This document shows, piece by piece, positions 45,971 through 57,953 of a DNA stretch of 64,000 nucleotides (position 1 is its first letter; each line of letters starts with the position of its first letter). The translations under genes were made by a program, and so were the position numbers. The DNA comes from Stereocaulon alpinum. Lineage: Eukaryota > Ascomycota > Lecanoromycetes > Lecanorales > Stereocaulaceae. A model generated the notes under the pieces. The model had not been told where the DNA came from. It worked only from the letters and a program-made list of their open reading frames with translations, and ran no database searches. The DNA lies in assembly GCA_018257865.1 (NCBI GenBank), contig JAEUBA010000059.1, positions 124,001 to 188,000 on the forward strand. Reading direction: 5' to 3'.

Positions 45971-47290
45971 ATGCCAGGCCCTGGTCTTTGTTCGAGGCAG
46001 GCCATGTGTCTTTTGTTCAGCTTAAGTAGCCTTCTTCTATTCATGATGGCTGTCTCAGTGCTCACCCTCAATCCCTTACAGACTCTAAGCAGTCTGAAAC
46101 CAGGAATCGCCTCTTCAGCGAACTTTTCCACCACATCATCCGCAAGTAGAAGTTCAACCTCAATTCTGGATCGACCCACCGGGAACGTGTCCGATGATCT
46201 TGAGTTCGACTGCAACTTCCGATTCGGCACTGATCTCGCCTACGATAGCTGCAGTGATGCGATAGCTTCGTTCCAGGTGCCATTCCCAGGGTTTCTGATC
46301 ATCGGACCTCGCGAGGATGGGCATCACTACAACTTCAACCTTCCCTGGAGATGGATCAGTGGTGCGTGAAGCTCCGGTCGTCTTGTTGGACGATCTACTG
46401 AATGGATGAAAGGCGATGGGCGTTGTACTTTTGACATTGTTAAGCATGAAGATGTGGAATATGCCATGGCCACGGCCGCAGAGTTAACATATGCAGCCAC
46501 GTCGCTGATGCACCAATGCATCAGAGGACGCGGTGGTGTAGGTGGAGCTGTTACCGGAGTTGGTGAGTACTTGTGTGTAGCTTGATTGTCTCGCAAAATG
46601 ATTGCGAGAAAGGGAGATCTATCAGAGTCAGTACACTAAATCGTCATAGGTTGGGGGGGTAGTCTGCGGCTCGTCATGAGACGATTCGACCCTAGCCACA
46701 TCCAATGTGAAGAAGAGGCAGACCCACCATTCCCAGATCAATGTGAGGAGTTAGAGCAGACAATGCCAGCCACAGCCTCACCGCTCTTTGTTTTCGGGCC
46801 TCAAGGTGGCCGCGGTGTTACACAGGGCCTTCCAGCTACATTCCTCACTGAACGTAAGCATCTCGAAACTAGGCGACTCTCTATAGAGGACTAACGGGAG
46901 TTTGGACTCCAGCCCCAGATGGCTGCCTGATGCTCATAGATAGGCTGGACGAACTTCCGGCTTCTACGATAGACACAAGTACATATCATGAGATCTGGAG
47001 AGATGTTGTCGCGATTCAAGGTATGTGCGTAAGGTATAATCGTCAGGGCCGTGTAGTAGGCGCAGGTAAGCCAAGATAAGATTCACTATTGTTCCGCTGA
47101 GAGACTTATTGGGGCTACAGGAGACCATGGTAGACTTCAATTGTGGTTGCTCGAGTATCATGGGCAAGGAGCAGCCCGGGGGGCGAATTTATCCATTGGG
47201 AATCAGACGGTTGCGGCACCAGTGGTAGAGATTAACACCCAGATCCTGAACACGAAGCCATCGCCTGGCGCGACAGTTGGTACTAGCTGA
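45971..47290 (+). CDS. Five-exon membrane-anchored or secreted protein with internally duplicated domain
   Basis: A 359-residue protein from exons 45971-46361, 46413-46562, 46650-46853, 46901-47065, 47121-47290; introns 51, 87, 47 and 55 nt, all phase 1 and all with GT/AG ends. No single long frame shows this gene. An N-terminal hydrophobic stretch (MCLLFSLSSLLLFMMAVSVLTL) is a signal peptide or anchor. Two repeats follow. Repeat 1: YDSCSDA, NLPWRWIS, GDGRCTFDI, then GWGGSLRLVMRRFDP. Repeat 2: DQCEELEQTMPA, LPATFLTE, PDGCLMLID, YHEIWRDVVA, then GDHGRLQLWL. Conserved Cys and the LP-x-x-(F/W)-(I/L) motif suggest an extracellular fold. I have seen this pattern in other Dothideomycete predicted secreted proteins; no function is known to me. 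Confidence 0.8.
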
Positions 47291-48235
47291 TTGGTGTCGC
47301 GCAAGTGTTTTTTATCTGGCGTAAGGTGCAGGAAGTTCTCCCACAGGTGCAGTGGGTTCATTGAACGCCATTTACGACGTTCTAAGGTCTCATTCCAGTC
47401 AAGAATATATGTCATGACCACTTTCGGGCATTTCTTTTGTGAGTTCGTGATCTATGTTTAGGAAGGATGAAATTGATATTACGTTCTAGTCAAAAACGTA
47501 ATAATAGATGAGTGAATGTGATTCTCCCCCAAAATTCCCCTCATCCAACAGTCCATATGGAAAGCATTCGGGATGAGGAACGGCTTGATGCAGTATTCTG
47601 TTGATCTTTCGCCCTTGCCGCTAAAGAGTCTGCTGAAAGTATACAGGAAACAGAGCCGGAGCACATGATCGACTGATGAAAGATTCTACGAACTTTGTTG
47701 GAACATACATTGACGAGACGGACCGATAAGAGAGTTTGGAAATGGATGTAGATATGCTGGAAGGGATATCACTTTGTTGGTAGCGCGTACCAGAGTGATG
47801 AGCTTAAAAAAGAACTAGATTATTACTGTGACCAGCATGGTATGAACGCGTACGGGCGCCTTCGCTGCCAAGAAATTGTTGGGTGGAACACCCTGAGGAC
47901 ATTATCTCTTAGATTATCTAAGTATGCTATTACTTTAGTACAGAGCCCTCGAGCCGACGAGAGCATCTATATGGACTTCGGGCTTTCCCATCAAACGCTC
48001 TGTGCCACCAAGGCGTGGACGCTGGGAAACAGCCCAAACGAAACACCACATGCCCTATGCAAGGAAAGCAGTCGCTGCGTAATCGTGTCGTAATGCGCCG
48101 CAGTGGCTGCCTAAGAAGGGAATGCTTATGTAGTTCTGTCGATAGAGGTGGCCAGATGTCAATATGCCAGATCCGGTTACACATTGGGATTATAGTGAAA
48201 GGCATGGACGGAAAGGTACCGAAAGATGTTAGATA
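47291..48235. other. Convergent intergenic region, no gene seen
   Basis: 945 bp between the stop of the five-exon gene (+) and the stop of the Pkh kinase (-). Short frames here (for example 47842-48093 and 47930-48205) overlap on opposite strands and carry no motif. Confidence 0.5.
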
Positions 48236-50946
48236 TTAAAACACCGCAGCGAGTCCGCTCTTTGACTGCCTTTTGCTGAAGCGTTTCCGGCCCATGAAAG
48301 AGTCGTCGCTTGAGTGGTTCTTCTGCAAGATGTGACGAGTTGGCCCGTTCTCCATCGGCCCAGGAGAGTCGAGATCGAGACCCCGCGAGGACGAGGGATC
48401 GCCGGATTGCAGATCTGTGAGATTGTCCTCACCAGAATAAGCATTTGACATGCTTTGTGATAACGCTATCTCTCGAGCTGTTTCGATGCTGTCTAACCAC
48501 TCTTGGGCAGACGCAGAAGTTGCTGACCCATCAGAGGAAGCTGCTTTGGGATCCTCGAAGGTGAAATGTTTGTCGTGCTGTATCGAAAATTAGATAAGAC
48601 CTCAAAATGCGATTCTCTGCTGGGATCACATACAGTATCAACACACCAGTACGTCAAGCCCTTGGAATCCTGCAACTTCCGCCAAACACAACCGGAAATG
48701 AACAGCGGTATCTCAATCTTCGATTTCTTTTCCTCGCCGCCAGCTGCCACAATAATGATTCGGGCGCTTGTTGTCACCATTACCAGCCGTTGACGCTTTT
48801 TAGGTGTATTACTACCAAAGAATCTCGAAAACTTCTTCGGAGTATCAGCGTCACTCTGTGTACCATTCCGACCATTGGGGCTGCTATGCGGGGCCGGTGC
48901 GGAATTAACAATCAGGTTCCCAAGCTTCAGTATCCGCTCGTTGTTCCGTGTCAGTACAGGCGACCACTCAATGTCAAGTTGACTCGGCGGTGGAAGCTCG
49001 GTAATGATCCTCGGGCTAGGCCTTGGCATGCTGCTACCTGTACCTTCGAACCGCTTGGCGGATGTGCTATGTGAGGGTGTAATATCGGATGGGAAGTTGT
49101 TCCCAAGGCCATTCGATGGCCCGTTCAGCCTTGTAGACTCTGCTGCAGATGGTACGTAGCTTTTGAGCTGTGGCGCCTTCTGCCTCCACAATCCTCTGCC
49201 CCAAGTAACACCATCGAAGAATTGATGATTTTTGATATGCTCGATGGATAGGCGCCTGGCTGGGTCGAGAACGAGCAATCTTTCCACGAGGTCTTTGGCG
49301 ACTACTGGGAAGCCTTTTGGAAATTGATATTCAAGACTAACAATCTTCTGAAAAGTCAAATACTCATTCCCAGCCTTGAACGGCGGTCGGCCTGCCAGGA
49401 GTTGATATATTATACAACCAAAAGCCCAGAGATCACTGGCTTTGCAAGCTTGTTTGTCTGTGAGGAGCTCCGGACTGACGTATTCTGCTGTTCCAACGAA
49501 AGACTTTGCTCTATTGACATCAGCTCCATCCATGGGACTCCCAGTCTCCTGTCCACTGTCGCCGTTTTCTCTGGGAGGTTTTGTTGGCTGGTCCAGAATC
49601 TTGGCGGTCCCAAAGTCCGTGATCTTGACATGCATTTGATCATCTAGCAAGACGTTCTCTGGCTTCAGATCACGGTGTATCACTCCTCGAGCATGCATGT
49701 AGTCAATGGTATCTAGTATCTCGGCGCCATAGAATCTTGTGCACTCCTCATCAAACGTCGTCATCTGCTTGAGGACACCCAAGAGTTCGCCACTGCTGGC
49801 AAGGTCAAGCACGAAATATAAAGACTGCTCATCTTGGAAAGTGTAATAGAGCCGTACAACTCCGGGATGATCGGTCAGCCGATTGAGGGTGTCTTTTTCT
49901 ATGTTCACATATTTTACCTTTTTCTCTTTGATAATATGCCGTTTGTCGAGAACCTTTATGGCGTACTCCTTGCCCGTCTGCCTATCTGTAGCTGCAATGA
50001 CAGTACTGTACGACCCTTCGCCTAGGGTTCTCCCAAAGTGAAAGTCTTTGACCCCTTTCTTAACGTGTTTCAGGACTGGCCTGCCGTTGGCATCCGTCTC
50101 CTGACGTACACCAACCGCAGCACCTTTCTCTTGCCACTCCTCACTACTTTTTAAAGGTCCACCTTCCACGCCATATGGGTTGCCGGGAGTTGGGCTTTGG
50201 GCAGGGACAGGTGGATTAGCAACCTGGCTGCCACCCATGCCTCTTGAACTTTTCCGTGGGGGCAGTGATCCATTGCCATTGTACATTTGGCTTTGTCTGT
50301 AGTTTCGATCTGTATGATCCCCCTCTCTTGACGGGACCCCAGCTTGCATTGCCGATGCGCCTCTTGAGCTGGTTCTCTGAGGCAATCCCAGGATTGAGGA
50401 ACGGGAGGACTCGCTGCGGAGCCGGTATGAGCCTTCTCTTGGTGGCTGAGGTCCGTTCGGGAGTGGAGGCTGAGTGTAAACACTAGTGACAGGACGTGTG
50501 GTCGAGCTTGGATGTCGTTGACTCTGCGGAATGATCGTAGGATACTGAGGGAACTGGGCTTGTTGTTGATCCTGATATGTCATAGGAACAGACTGTCGGT
50601 TTGCATACCGCTGCGCATATGCTGAGAGATCTTTGGGCGTTGGGTTGGATTGCTGGTCAACTGGACTACGGCGCGGCTCGGGAGTCACTGCTTCGGTAGA
50701 GAAAGACTTTGGGTCGAAGCCTAGAGGAGAGGGTGACCGGATGAAGCCATTGGGTGGAAGAGATGGCGCTTGTTGGCCAGATTTCTCTGCACCAGAGTTT
50801 TCCATGGCAGTATGCGATGGGGAGAGAGGTGACATAGAGGGCGCACCTGCAGGAAGGCCATCTTTAGAGGATCCGGGTGACGAGGCGTCTGGATTGGCGA
50901 TCCGGAGCCCCCCAAGAGACTGGGCAAGGCTTAAGTCACCGTCCAT
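48236..50946 (-). CDS. PDK1/Pkh-type AGC kinase with C-terminal PH-like domain
   Basis: An 884-residue Ser/Thr kinase of the Pkh1/2-PDK1 family, which phosphorylates the activation loop of other AGC kinases (Ypk, Pkc, Sch9) in sphingolipid and wall signalling. Exons (minus): 50946-48634 and 48577-48236, one 56-nt intron (phase 0). A Ser/Pro/Gln-rich N-terminus (about 295 residues) precedes the kinase domain: P-loop LGEGSYSTV (about 312), VIHRDLKPENV (about 424), DFGTAKI (about 443), activation segment SFVGTAEYVSPEL. A PH-like region follows (LKLGNLIVNS, RQRLVMVTTSARIIIV, YWCVDT); the second exon continues it (HDKHFTFEDPKA...AQEWLDSIETA) and adds a Ser-rich tail. Typical length and layout for Pezizomycotina Pkh. 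Confidence 0.93.
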
Positions 50947-51374
50947 GATGGCTTCCTATGTAAGTAAAGAGGGTGTCTATCCAGGTACCGGATCACCGCA
51001 GGGAGAAAGTGACACTCAATCTCATTGTTCAGGGTGGAGCTTTGTTCAAAGATGTCAGGTACCGGCAACGATCGTCAGCTGCTATTTCCACGTGGCGTTT
51101 TACCCCATTCGGATAGTTCTATGATCTTCAAGGCTTGAGCCGCAATCCAGCTATCCATGCTTCTTTCTTCAGATAAAGATATCATCCGCAACCCATAGCT
51201 CCTGCCCTTCACGGTTCTCGCCTGCCTAATACGTAGCAATATGGAGCGTTCGAAGCTCCTACTGGGAGCCCATTTCTTGGGCTTCCAACCATTGGCATGC
51301 TACAATGCTGCGGTTACCTCCAACACTAATCAGGCTCGATGCTAAGGACTTATCCTGGCACCTAGGCCGCCATC
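50947..51374. promoter_or_regulatory. Divergent promoter region, Pkh kinase and Ser/Pro-rich gene
   Basis: 428 bp between the two start codons (the second being a model of mine). No named site seen. Confidence 0.45.
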
Positions 51375-53411
51375 ATGAGCGGCAGACTCAACGTGCAAGC
51401 ATCCCCTCAGTCAGTTCCCCTTTGAGCTAGTACGGTATTCTAGCTGATTCTCCTTAAGCAGCATAACGCTCTTATATTGTCCCCTCGGAAGCACCATGGT
51501 AGCCGGAATCAACCCCAGTCTGCACTCTACTCGCACGAGCCCGTTCCCGGAACTTCAAGATCTTTCTGGGATAGGGTACTGGCAGATGCTGGCACACCTA
51601 CGAGGACACAGTCGACAAGTCAAGCCAATGCTACGGTCGTTGACCCTTCTGACGACTTCATTGAGAACACTCACTCATCTCGTGCATCGATTGAAGAAGA
51701 TCATAATGGAGTCAACAAAAAAGGCAATCCAGTGTTCCCATCTCCGTTCGCCGATAGCGATACGGAGGATTCTCCTGGGAATTTGACCCCCTCCTCTTCC
51801 GACTCAGAGGTCGATCAACTCCGCAGTGGGCGATCCCAGCAAGAGAAGCTACTCAAGGTTACTGCTCCGGCCTCTTCTTCTAAACGTCGAATGTCTTTTT
51901 TCTCATTTCACCGAAGGGTCCGGCCAAACAACTTGGATGGCAGTTCGGAGAATGTTGAACGTCGGCTTTCCGGCGGTATGGCCGTTGATGGAGCTTCTGA
52001 CCGTCTATTTGGTCGCCATAGGGAAGTGTCGCAATCGTCAAATGGCAGTCTCGGACTAGGAATCCAAGACGGCTTATATGGGAATCGATATGATCGGCGT
52101 ACCGTGTCCTCGAGTTTACAAAACTTACATGGCTATGTCGACAGCGACAACGGAGGTTTTCCTAACGAGATATCATTATCTACCCGTTCAACCATCAGAC
52201 ATGTACGGCAGCCTTCAGCCACACTTCCACCGTCATCCCTACGCTTCTCTCAGGCTGCAGCCTCAAGCTCTCCCGATCGATATCCTAGCATTCCTGCAAA
52301 TGATGGTGAATTGAGCGCAGCGGAGACTCCTGGCCTTCTTGCATATCCGCCACGGCGCCCCATGCGGTATCGCCCTCGCAGTCAAAGCTATTCCTACCAA
52401 ACGTCCGATGAATTAGAAAACGCTTTCATTCCATTACAGGTAGATGGCCCGTCGACAGTCCAAGCTACCATGATTGAGCTACCGTCACTACTGGTATCAC
52501 GTCCACCTACTCGTCCTGCACCTCGAATACCTGATGGGCCAGGGTACAGGGGCTTCGCTGAGCATGTATCACCTGTCCAGGCTCCAGATGTCTACACACA
52601 GCGCTCACCTTCCACGTTGTCAACACATCATATGAACAACGTCGGCAGATCGCCACGTCAAGGTTCTAGCAACTATTCACCATCCCCGTTTCATGGTCCA
52701 ACGCATGTTGCTAGCTATGGCTCTCTTCGAAGTATCGGCTCTGCATACAGTCAGCCAGGCTCTGCATACAGACAAACAGGCTCTTCTCACAGTCACCCAG
52801 GCTCTGCACACAGCCGCGTGAGTAGTAACCACCCCACGCCCTCTCCTCGCGATCTCAGCCCCTTCGGAGCAGATTTCATTTCGCGCAATCCTCGGCGCCG
52901 CCCCTCACCACAGTTGCCGCTTCCAGCCCCATTCTCAGCAACACCGCGCAATGTATCGTTCAACCTTGCCTTGCCGAGCTCATCCCCTCGCTCTCCCCAC
53001 ACGCCTCCCCACGAACACCTTCAAACAACAACATCGCTCTCCACACGCCGGGCTCACCGTATACCCGTCTATGACGACAATCGCGATCCAGCGACTCAGC
53101 CCCAAACACCAGCTGGGTTGCGCAGGAACGGTCTTCCTATTATGGCAACGCAGAATCCTTTCAACACAGCCCCCGCTCGTACCCGTAACCTAGGTGCAAG
53201 GGAATCTAGAGTGGACGACTGGCAGGCTTTTGCTACACCAACAAGGCGGTCACCCAGGCGTTTTGGGGATGATAGGACTGGCTTCCATGGTGGACAGGAA
53301 AATGCTGATGCTGTGAGCGAGGAGGAGAGAAGGATTCGTAGGGAAGCAGCTAATGAGCTGCGCATGGGAAGGGAGGAAGCACGCAGATGGGTACAGCGTC
53401 AGGGACTATAG
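51375..53411 (+). CDS. Ser/Pro/Arg-rich uncharacterised protein
   Basis: The long frame 51459-53411 has no ATG near its head. I join a first exon 51375-51392 (MSGRLN) by a 66-nt intron (GTGCAA...TTAAG) to 51459, giving MSGRLNQHNALILSPRKHHG and 656 residues. An alternative acceptor TAG at 51443 adds five residues. The body is disordered and rich in Ser, Pro and Arg with phospho-site-like clusters (SDTEDSPGNLTPSSSDSEVD, KRRMSFFSFHRR). A 21-bp tandem repeat codes GSAYSQP-like units (52737-52820). The C-terminus is a charged helix (EEERRIRREAANELRMGREE) that may be the functional part. No family recognised. The first exon is the weakest point. Confidence 0.68.
52737..52820 (+). repeat. 21-bp in-frame tandem repeat, four units
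   Basis: Four units starting GGCTCT(G/T)C(A/T), coding GSAYSQP, GSAYRQT, GSSHSHP and GSAHSRV. It lies inside the Ser/Pro-rich gene and keeps the frame. Confidence 0.9.
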
Positions 53412-54037
53412 CCTAACAGCCTAGTAGATTCTTTGGGCTTGGAACCGCTCATGTTTTACGTCAATTGCCGAATTGGTGGATGTTCAACAGCTTCTTGGAG
53501 CAGCGTTTGGATGATTCAAGGGGATAATTGCCCCTGGGTATGGTTCGTTGTGCAGTCTTCGAGCGCAATTTTTCGTACCTTACATGGGCTATAGCCCCTA
53601 GTGCTATCACAAAAATAGCTTAGAGATGCAGCATTTACATCATTATCAGCGCTTCCAAGATGTAAATGCGTGCCATAGGTGGGGAGTAAAGCGCCGCGAG
53701 TGCCTATGTGATGACAGGTCGGAAGCTAATCCAGGCATCAAATGTGGTATGTGGCGATGGGAGCAGATGATTCTCACATCGAGACGTAAAAGACATGAAT
53801 TTGCTGCATCTCCTTTTGTACAGCACAAGACGTGTCAAAGCCTCCATATCATAATAGAATGCAAGCAAAGCATTTCTATCAAGTGTTTCTATTTGCAGCT
53901 CTAAAAAAAAATATGTGCACCACAGTGCTCAGCTCTCAGCCATGAATACCTCCTGTGTATTGTATTGTATTATACCACCACCGTTATTGCAAGCGTTCAG
54001 TTATTCGTTTGTGCATGCGTGCATGCATCTATCCTTC
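53412..54037. other. Convergent intergenic region, no gene seen
   Basis: 626 bp between the Ser/Pro-rich gene (+) and UDP-galactopyranose mutase (-). Short frames on both strands, no motif. Confidence 0.55.
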
Positions 54038-55877
54038 TCAAGCCTTCCCCATGCTCTTCTTCCGCCCATGCACCATTTTCTCACTCCCATTCACCATCTC
54101 TACACCATTAGTAGCTGGCTTCAATGGCTTCCCCTCATCTCTGATGCCCTTTCGACTCTTGAAGAATTGTGCGCCATCGACTAGTCTCCGCTCATGGTTA
54201 ACGCGGCCGTTGACGAAATCGGGGTAGTTGAGCGTTAATTCTGCTGCGCCGTTGACGATGTGATCAGCTGCTTCGACGCCGAGCATGAAGCTATGATCTT
54301 GATTGCCGACTTCGTATCTCCAGCTACCGAAGCGGCCGCGGGAGTAGATGTCTTTTTCTAGGAGCTTGGGGAGGAGTTGTTTGAGGGCGCCTTCGCGCTC
54401 GAGGGTTGGGGTGGGGTAGCCGTGGTCGAAGCGGCGGTGGTAGGTTGAGACGATTTCGTCGGTTGGTTTGAGCATGTCTGTTGCGATGAGGCCTTTGATG
54501 CAGTCTGCTAGCAGGTTGGCATTGTCGACGGGCTTCATGGAGGATTCGGAGACTTCGAGCATTATGGACCAGTAGGGGCCTTCTTGGGCGGAGGTATTTG
54601 AGGGCTTTTCGCCTGAGGCGAGTTGCATTGTAGGGAGCTTTGTAGAGGCTTGAGGTTGGTTGTTGGGAGAGTAATTGGAAAAGATGGTGGCGCGGTAGAA
54701 GGGGCAGTCCATGTCTGGGAAGTAGAGCCAGCATTTGTCGCCGATGCGTTCGGGGCGCTGGCCGCGGACGCCGACGCCGATTACGTGGGTGGAAGAGTAG
54801 AAGAGGTCTTTGGAGAGGGAGATGAGGGATGTATCACCCATCTTCTCGACGAGGGAGTCAATGCCCATGGTGCTGATGAGCTTTTCGTAGCCGATCGTTT
54901 TGCCGTTTTCAAGAGTCACAATTTTGTTGTCTGCGTCGACAGTGGCGACTGTGGCGTGAGAGCCGAATTTGGTGTGCTCTCTGGGAAGGGTTTTGGCGAC
55001 AGCAATCCAGATGGCGCCTGTGCCGCCGTGGGCTGGAAAGCGGAAGGTTGCGTTGGGGCCCCAGTTGCCGGCGGTCTTTTGCAGGATCACGTTCTTGGTG
55101 ACGGTCTTGAGATCTGGGGCTGCTACTCGCTCGCCGAGCCATTGGCATTGCATCTGCAACGTATCAGCCTCATGCTCCGTGTGTAGAGTATCCCAACCTC
55201 ACCTTCGTCGTTGGCACTGCCCAGACTTTGAAGTTATACGGCCTCATGAAAAGATCTGCAATGCCTGTACCCATCATGCGCACAATCCATTCGTCAAAGT
55301 TCTTAGGCTTGGTATTGGCCACACGGGCTTCCAGGGCAGCATCAATCATGCCATCCATACAATCAACCTGCTCTTGCTTGGGCAACATCGAGATATTGTT
55401 CTGGAACGGGTAAGGCACCCATAGATTCTTGCAGCGTACGTATGAGATGCGTTGATGTGTGTACCAGTCATCTTCGTTGGGCAATGCCTCGTCAATGCAG
55501 TCGTCGAAGTATTTGAAGTGGGAGAAGATGACGTGCCCGCCGACATCGTAGAGCTGGTTACACATCAGCGCTGTGACTTCTGGACATAGGGGCAGTTGAA
55601 CCGTACAAAGCCTTCAGGTGTGATATCGGTGGACGCCAGACCACCAGGTGTCTCGTTGGAGTCTATGATCATCCATGATGGCCCATCCTGCGTGTTGGAT
55701 GAGCTTTGCCAGCGAATTGTCACAGCACTAGACGCGCACCAGCTGATTGAGACGCTTCGCAGCTCCCAAACCAGTCGGACCAGCCCCAATTATCAGCACA
55801 TCGACTGAGCTGTAATTGTTAGCTGGGAAGACTATCAATGGGCGATAAGTGGCAACTAACATGTCTGCTTTGGTCAT
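54038..55877 (-). CDS. UDP-galactopyranose mutase
   Basis: A 544-residue flavoenzyme that converts UDP-galactopyranose to UDP-galactofuranose for cell-wall galactomannan and glycans. Exons (minus): 55877-55861, 55809-55740, 55687-55607, 55553-55203, 55153-54038; introns 51, 52, 53 and 49 nt, all phases fit. The joined N-terminus gives the FAD-binding motif VDVLIIGAGPTGLGAAKRLNQ, then DSNETPGGLAST, YDVGGHVIFSH, WVPYPFQNNI, FMRPYNFKVWAVPTTK and WLGERVAAP, all signatures of eukaryotic UGM. Length is in the usual range (about 510-545). The extended C-terminus is Lys/Asn-rich. In Aspergillus the orthologue is ugmA/glfA; I leave the symbol blank because species usage differs. Confidence 0.95.
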
Positions 55878-56404
55878 TGTGACGTGCAAGTCCTCAGCAC
55901 TTGAGGCCCAATTGAATGTGTTATGTGGAAACGTCTAACAGCACGTCTCTAGATACAGAATCTTGCAAAAGAGGAAAAATTATCTAAGGGGAAAGGCATA
56001 GAATACAATGAGGTAATTGGGGGGAAAGAGTCTGGGAGCTAGAAGCTCGAAGGATTCTAGCGCGCTTGAAATCTGTTTATAGCTCAGCCTTGGCACAGCC
56101 TCGGCGCAAAGGCTGATGACACTCCCGCCGTCAAAAAGTCTTGACAGCTCAACAGGAAAAGTGTATGCCACCTTAGAGATGCAACTTTATTGTGATTATC
56201 CAGATGAGCTACGATATTGTGGAGTTCCTACGTTGGGCTAGTGACGGTCATGAGTTGCGTCAATGTCTCCAATATCTCTGACTCATTGAAATATTTGGAA
56301 TTGAATACATATTGCAGCACTCTGCCGGTCCTTCCGCATTCGGTACCTTCCCTTTCCTCATCTTGTTTGTAATCTTCCCAGGCACCGTACAAGGATTCTG
56401 CATC
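55878..56404. promoter_or_regulatory. Divergent promoter region, mutase and methyltransferase
   Basis: 527 bp between the two start codons. An open frame runs through the right part into the methyltransferase (from 56312) but begins with TTG; I treat it as leader. Confidence 0.5.
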
Positions 56405-57193
56405 ATGTCAACTCCAATTCCACCAGTAGAAACCACAAGTACCGGCAAAACCATTCGCTATCTGGACACCCCAACTGCTTACGACATATGGAGCGAAGTG
56501 TACGACACAGATGGAAACATCTTGCAAGCACTTGATACAATCGAGATGCGGTCCCTGTTACCAAAGTTGCTCTCGCGAATTACTTCCCCTCAACCCTGGA
56601 GGCTTGTCGACTTGGGCTGCGGTACAGGCCGAAATTCTTTGCAGCTGCTAGACGTTCCAGGGGCTACTGTTGTAGGTCTTGATACCAGCCTAAAGATGCT
56701 TGAGATCGCTAGAACCAGGCTCAATGAGCGCATGATCGCGTTGGAAGGAGAAATCAAGAAAGTCAAAGAGTTTGAATTGCTTTGGTATGATATGCTGGGT
56801 AGCTCGCCAGTACCTACAAGTGCCCTGAACGCAGATGCTCTCATATCGACGCTTGTGCTGGAACACATTCCCCTCATCGAATTTTTCCAAGCAGTCTCGG
56901 GAATGCTAAAACCTGGTGGGCTCGCTCTAGTAACCAACATGCATTCAGACATGGGAAGGATAAGCCAAGCAGGGTTTGTAGACCCGAAGACAGGAGAGAA
57001 AGTACGCCCTCAGAGCTACGCACATACCTTAGGGGACGTAGTTGAAGAAGTTCGAAAGCAGGGTTTCGAAGTTGTGGGCGAGGTGTTGGAGAGAACTGTG
57101 GACGAGGAGACGAGTGAGGTTTTAGGCGTGAGAGCTAAGAAGTGGGTTGGCGTAAAGGTGTGGTTTGGTGTCTGTTGTCGGAAGCGAGTTTGA
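56405..57193 (+). CDS. SAM-dependent methyltransferase (class I)
   Basis: A 262-residue Rossmann methyltransferase, intronless. Motif I is LVDLGCGTGRNSLQLL (about residue 63), followed by the acidic VVGLDTSLKML (motif II), DALISTLVLEHI (motif IV) and LKPGGLALVTNMH (motif VI). It starts at ATG 56405 (MSTPIPPVETTST); the open frame upstream has only a non-ATG start. The substrate cannot be read; small-molecule methylation is the usual role of this short form. No nearby synthase or oxidase points to a biosynthetic cluster. Divergent from the mutase gene. Confidence 0.9.
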   Translation: MSTPIPPVETTSTGKTIRYLDTPTAYDIWSEVYDTDGNILQALDTIEMRSLLPKLLSRITSPQPWRLVDLGCGTGRNSLQLLDVPGATVVGLDTSLKMLEIARTRLNERMIALEGEIKKVKEFELLWYDMLGSSPVPTSALNADALISTLVLEHIPLIEFFQAVSGMLKPGGLALVTNMHSDMGRISQAGFVDPKTGEKVRPQSYAHTLGDVVEEVRKQGFEVVGEVLERTVDEETSEVLGVRAKKWVGVKVWFGVCCRKRV

Positions 57194-57953
57194 GTGCAGG
57201 ACCTCGAGCAGCTTTATACGATTCCGAACAGTGGGATCAGAGGTTCTAACCACACTACCATGGATTACTTATTATCGTTCATTAGGAACACCAACCCGAA
57301 GTCTTATTACAAAATGTACTCATTCCTCCACTTACGACACTCTCGAAATTCAATATTACCCCCCGGAGATTCCATAGCTATCTTCAAGATCTTAGCAGCA
57401 CCTCGCAATGCAACAAACACTGGGTCGATGATATTGTTGAAAACCATAAGATCTCTGATCTTTTGGCGGTGCCGTTCAATGCGTTCCTCATCGAGACTTT
57501 GAGAATCGAGATATGTTCTCGGTCGTTATTGGCAGATCCGCGGCTACCATTGGCTTTTGACCGCTCGGCAATGACCATCGGAAAGAATGATATCACGTCG
57601 ATGTACCCTTGGTCGATGCTATACTTCTATTTCATAGCTTACGATGAGCCTCAACATAGCGCAGGCACCAGACTAAGCCCTTTCTATTGCTAGAAACTCA
57701 AGTGTAGAAGCGCTTCAATTTCAGTCAATACCTTATCCTAACACTCCGGCTGTCCTTGTATCCATTACACGTGTCATTCCAGACATTATACATTACAGTG
57801 ACAGAAATTACACGCCCTCTGGGTATCCCTTCCTGAGCCATAATCATATCAAACCTTCTCCTCCGAATAGTAGAACTTTTCTGTAGCAATGACACCACAA
57901 GTCCCTTCCCCACCAAATACTCAAAGCGTAGACATAGTCGTTCACGAGCCACC
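57194..57953. other. Convergent intergenic region, no gene seen
   Basis: 760 bp between the methyltransferase stop and the hydrolase-CorA stop. Frames at 57194-57502 and 57463-57693 have no motif. Confidence 0.55.

Noticed and set aside
54623..55186. 187-codon open frame on plus, opposite UDP-galactopyranose mutase
   Set aside because: Complete antisense overlap with well-supported mutase exons; low-complexity Gly/Val/Ala composition expected from the reverse of GC-rich codons.
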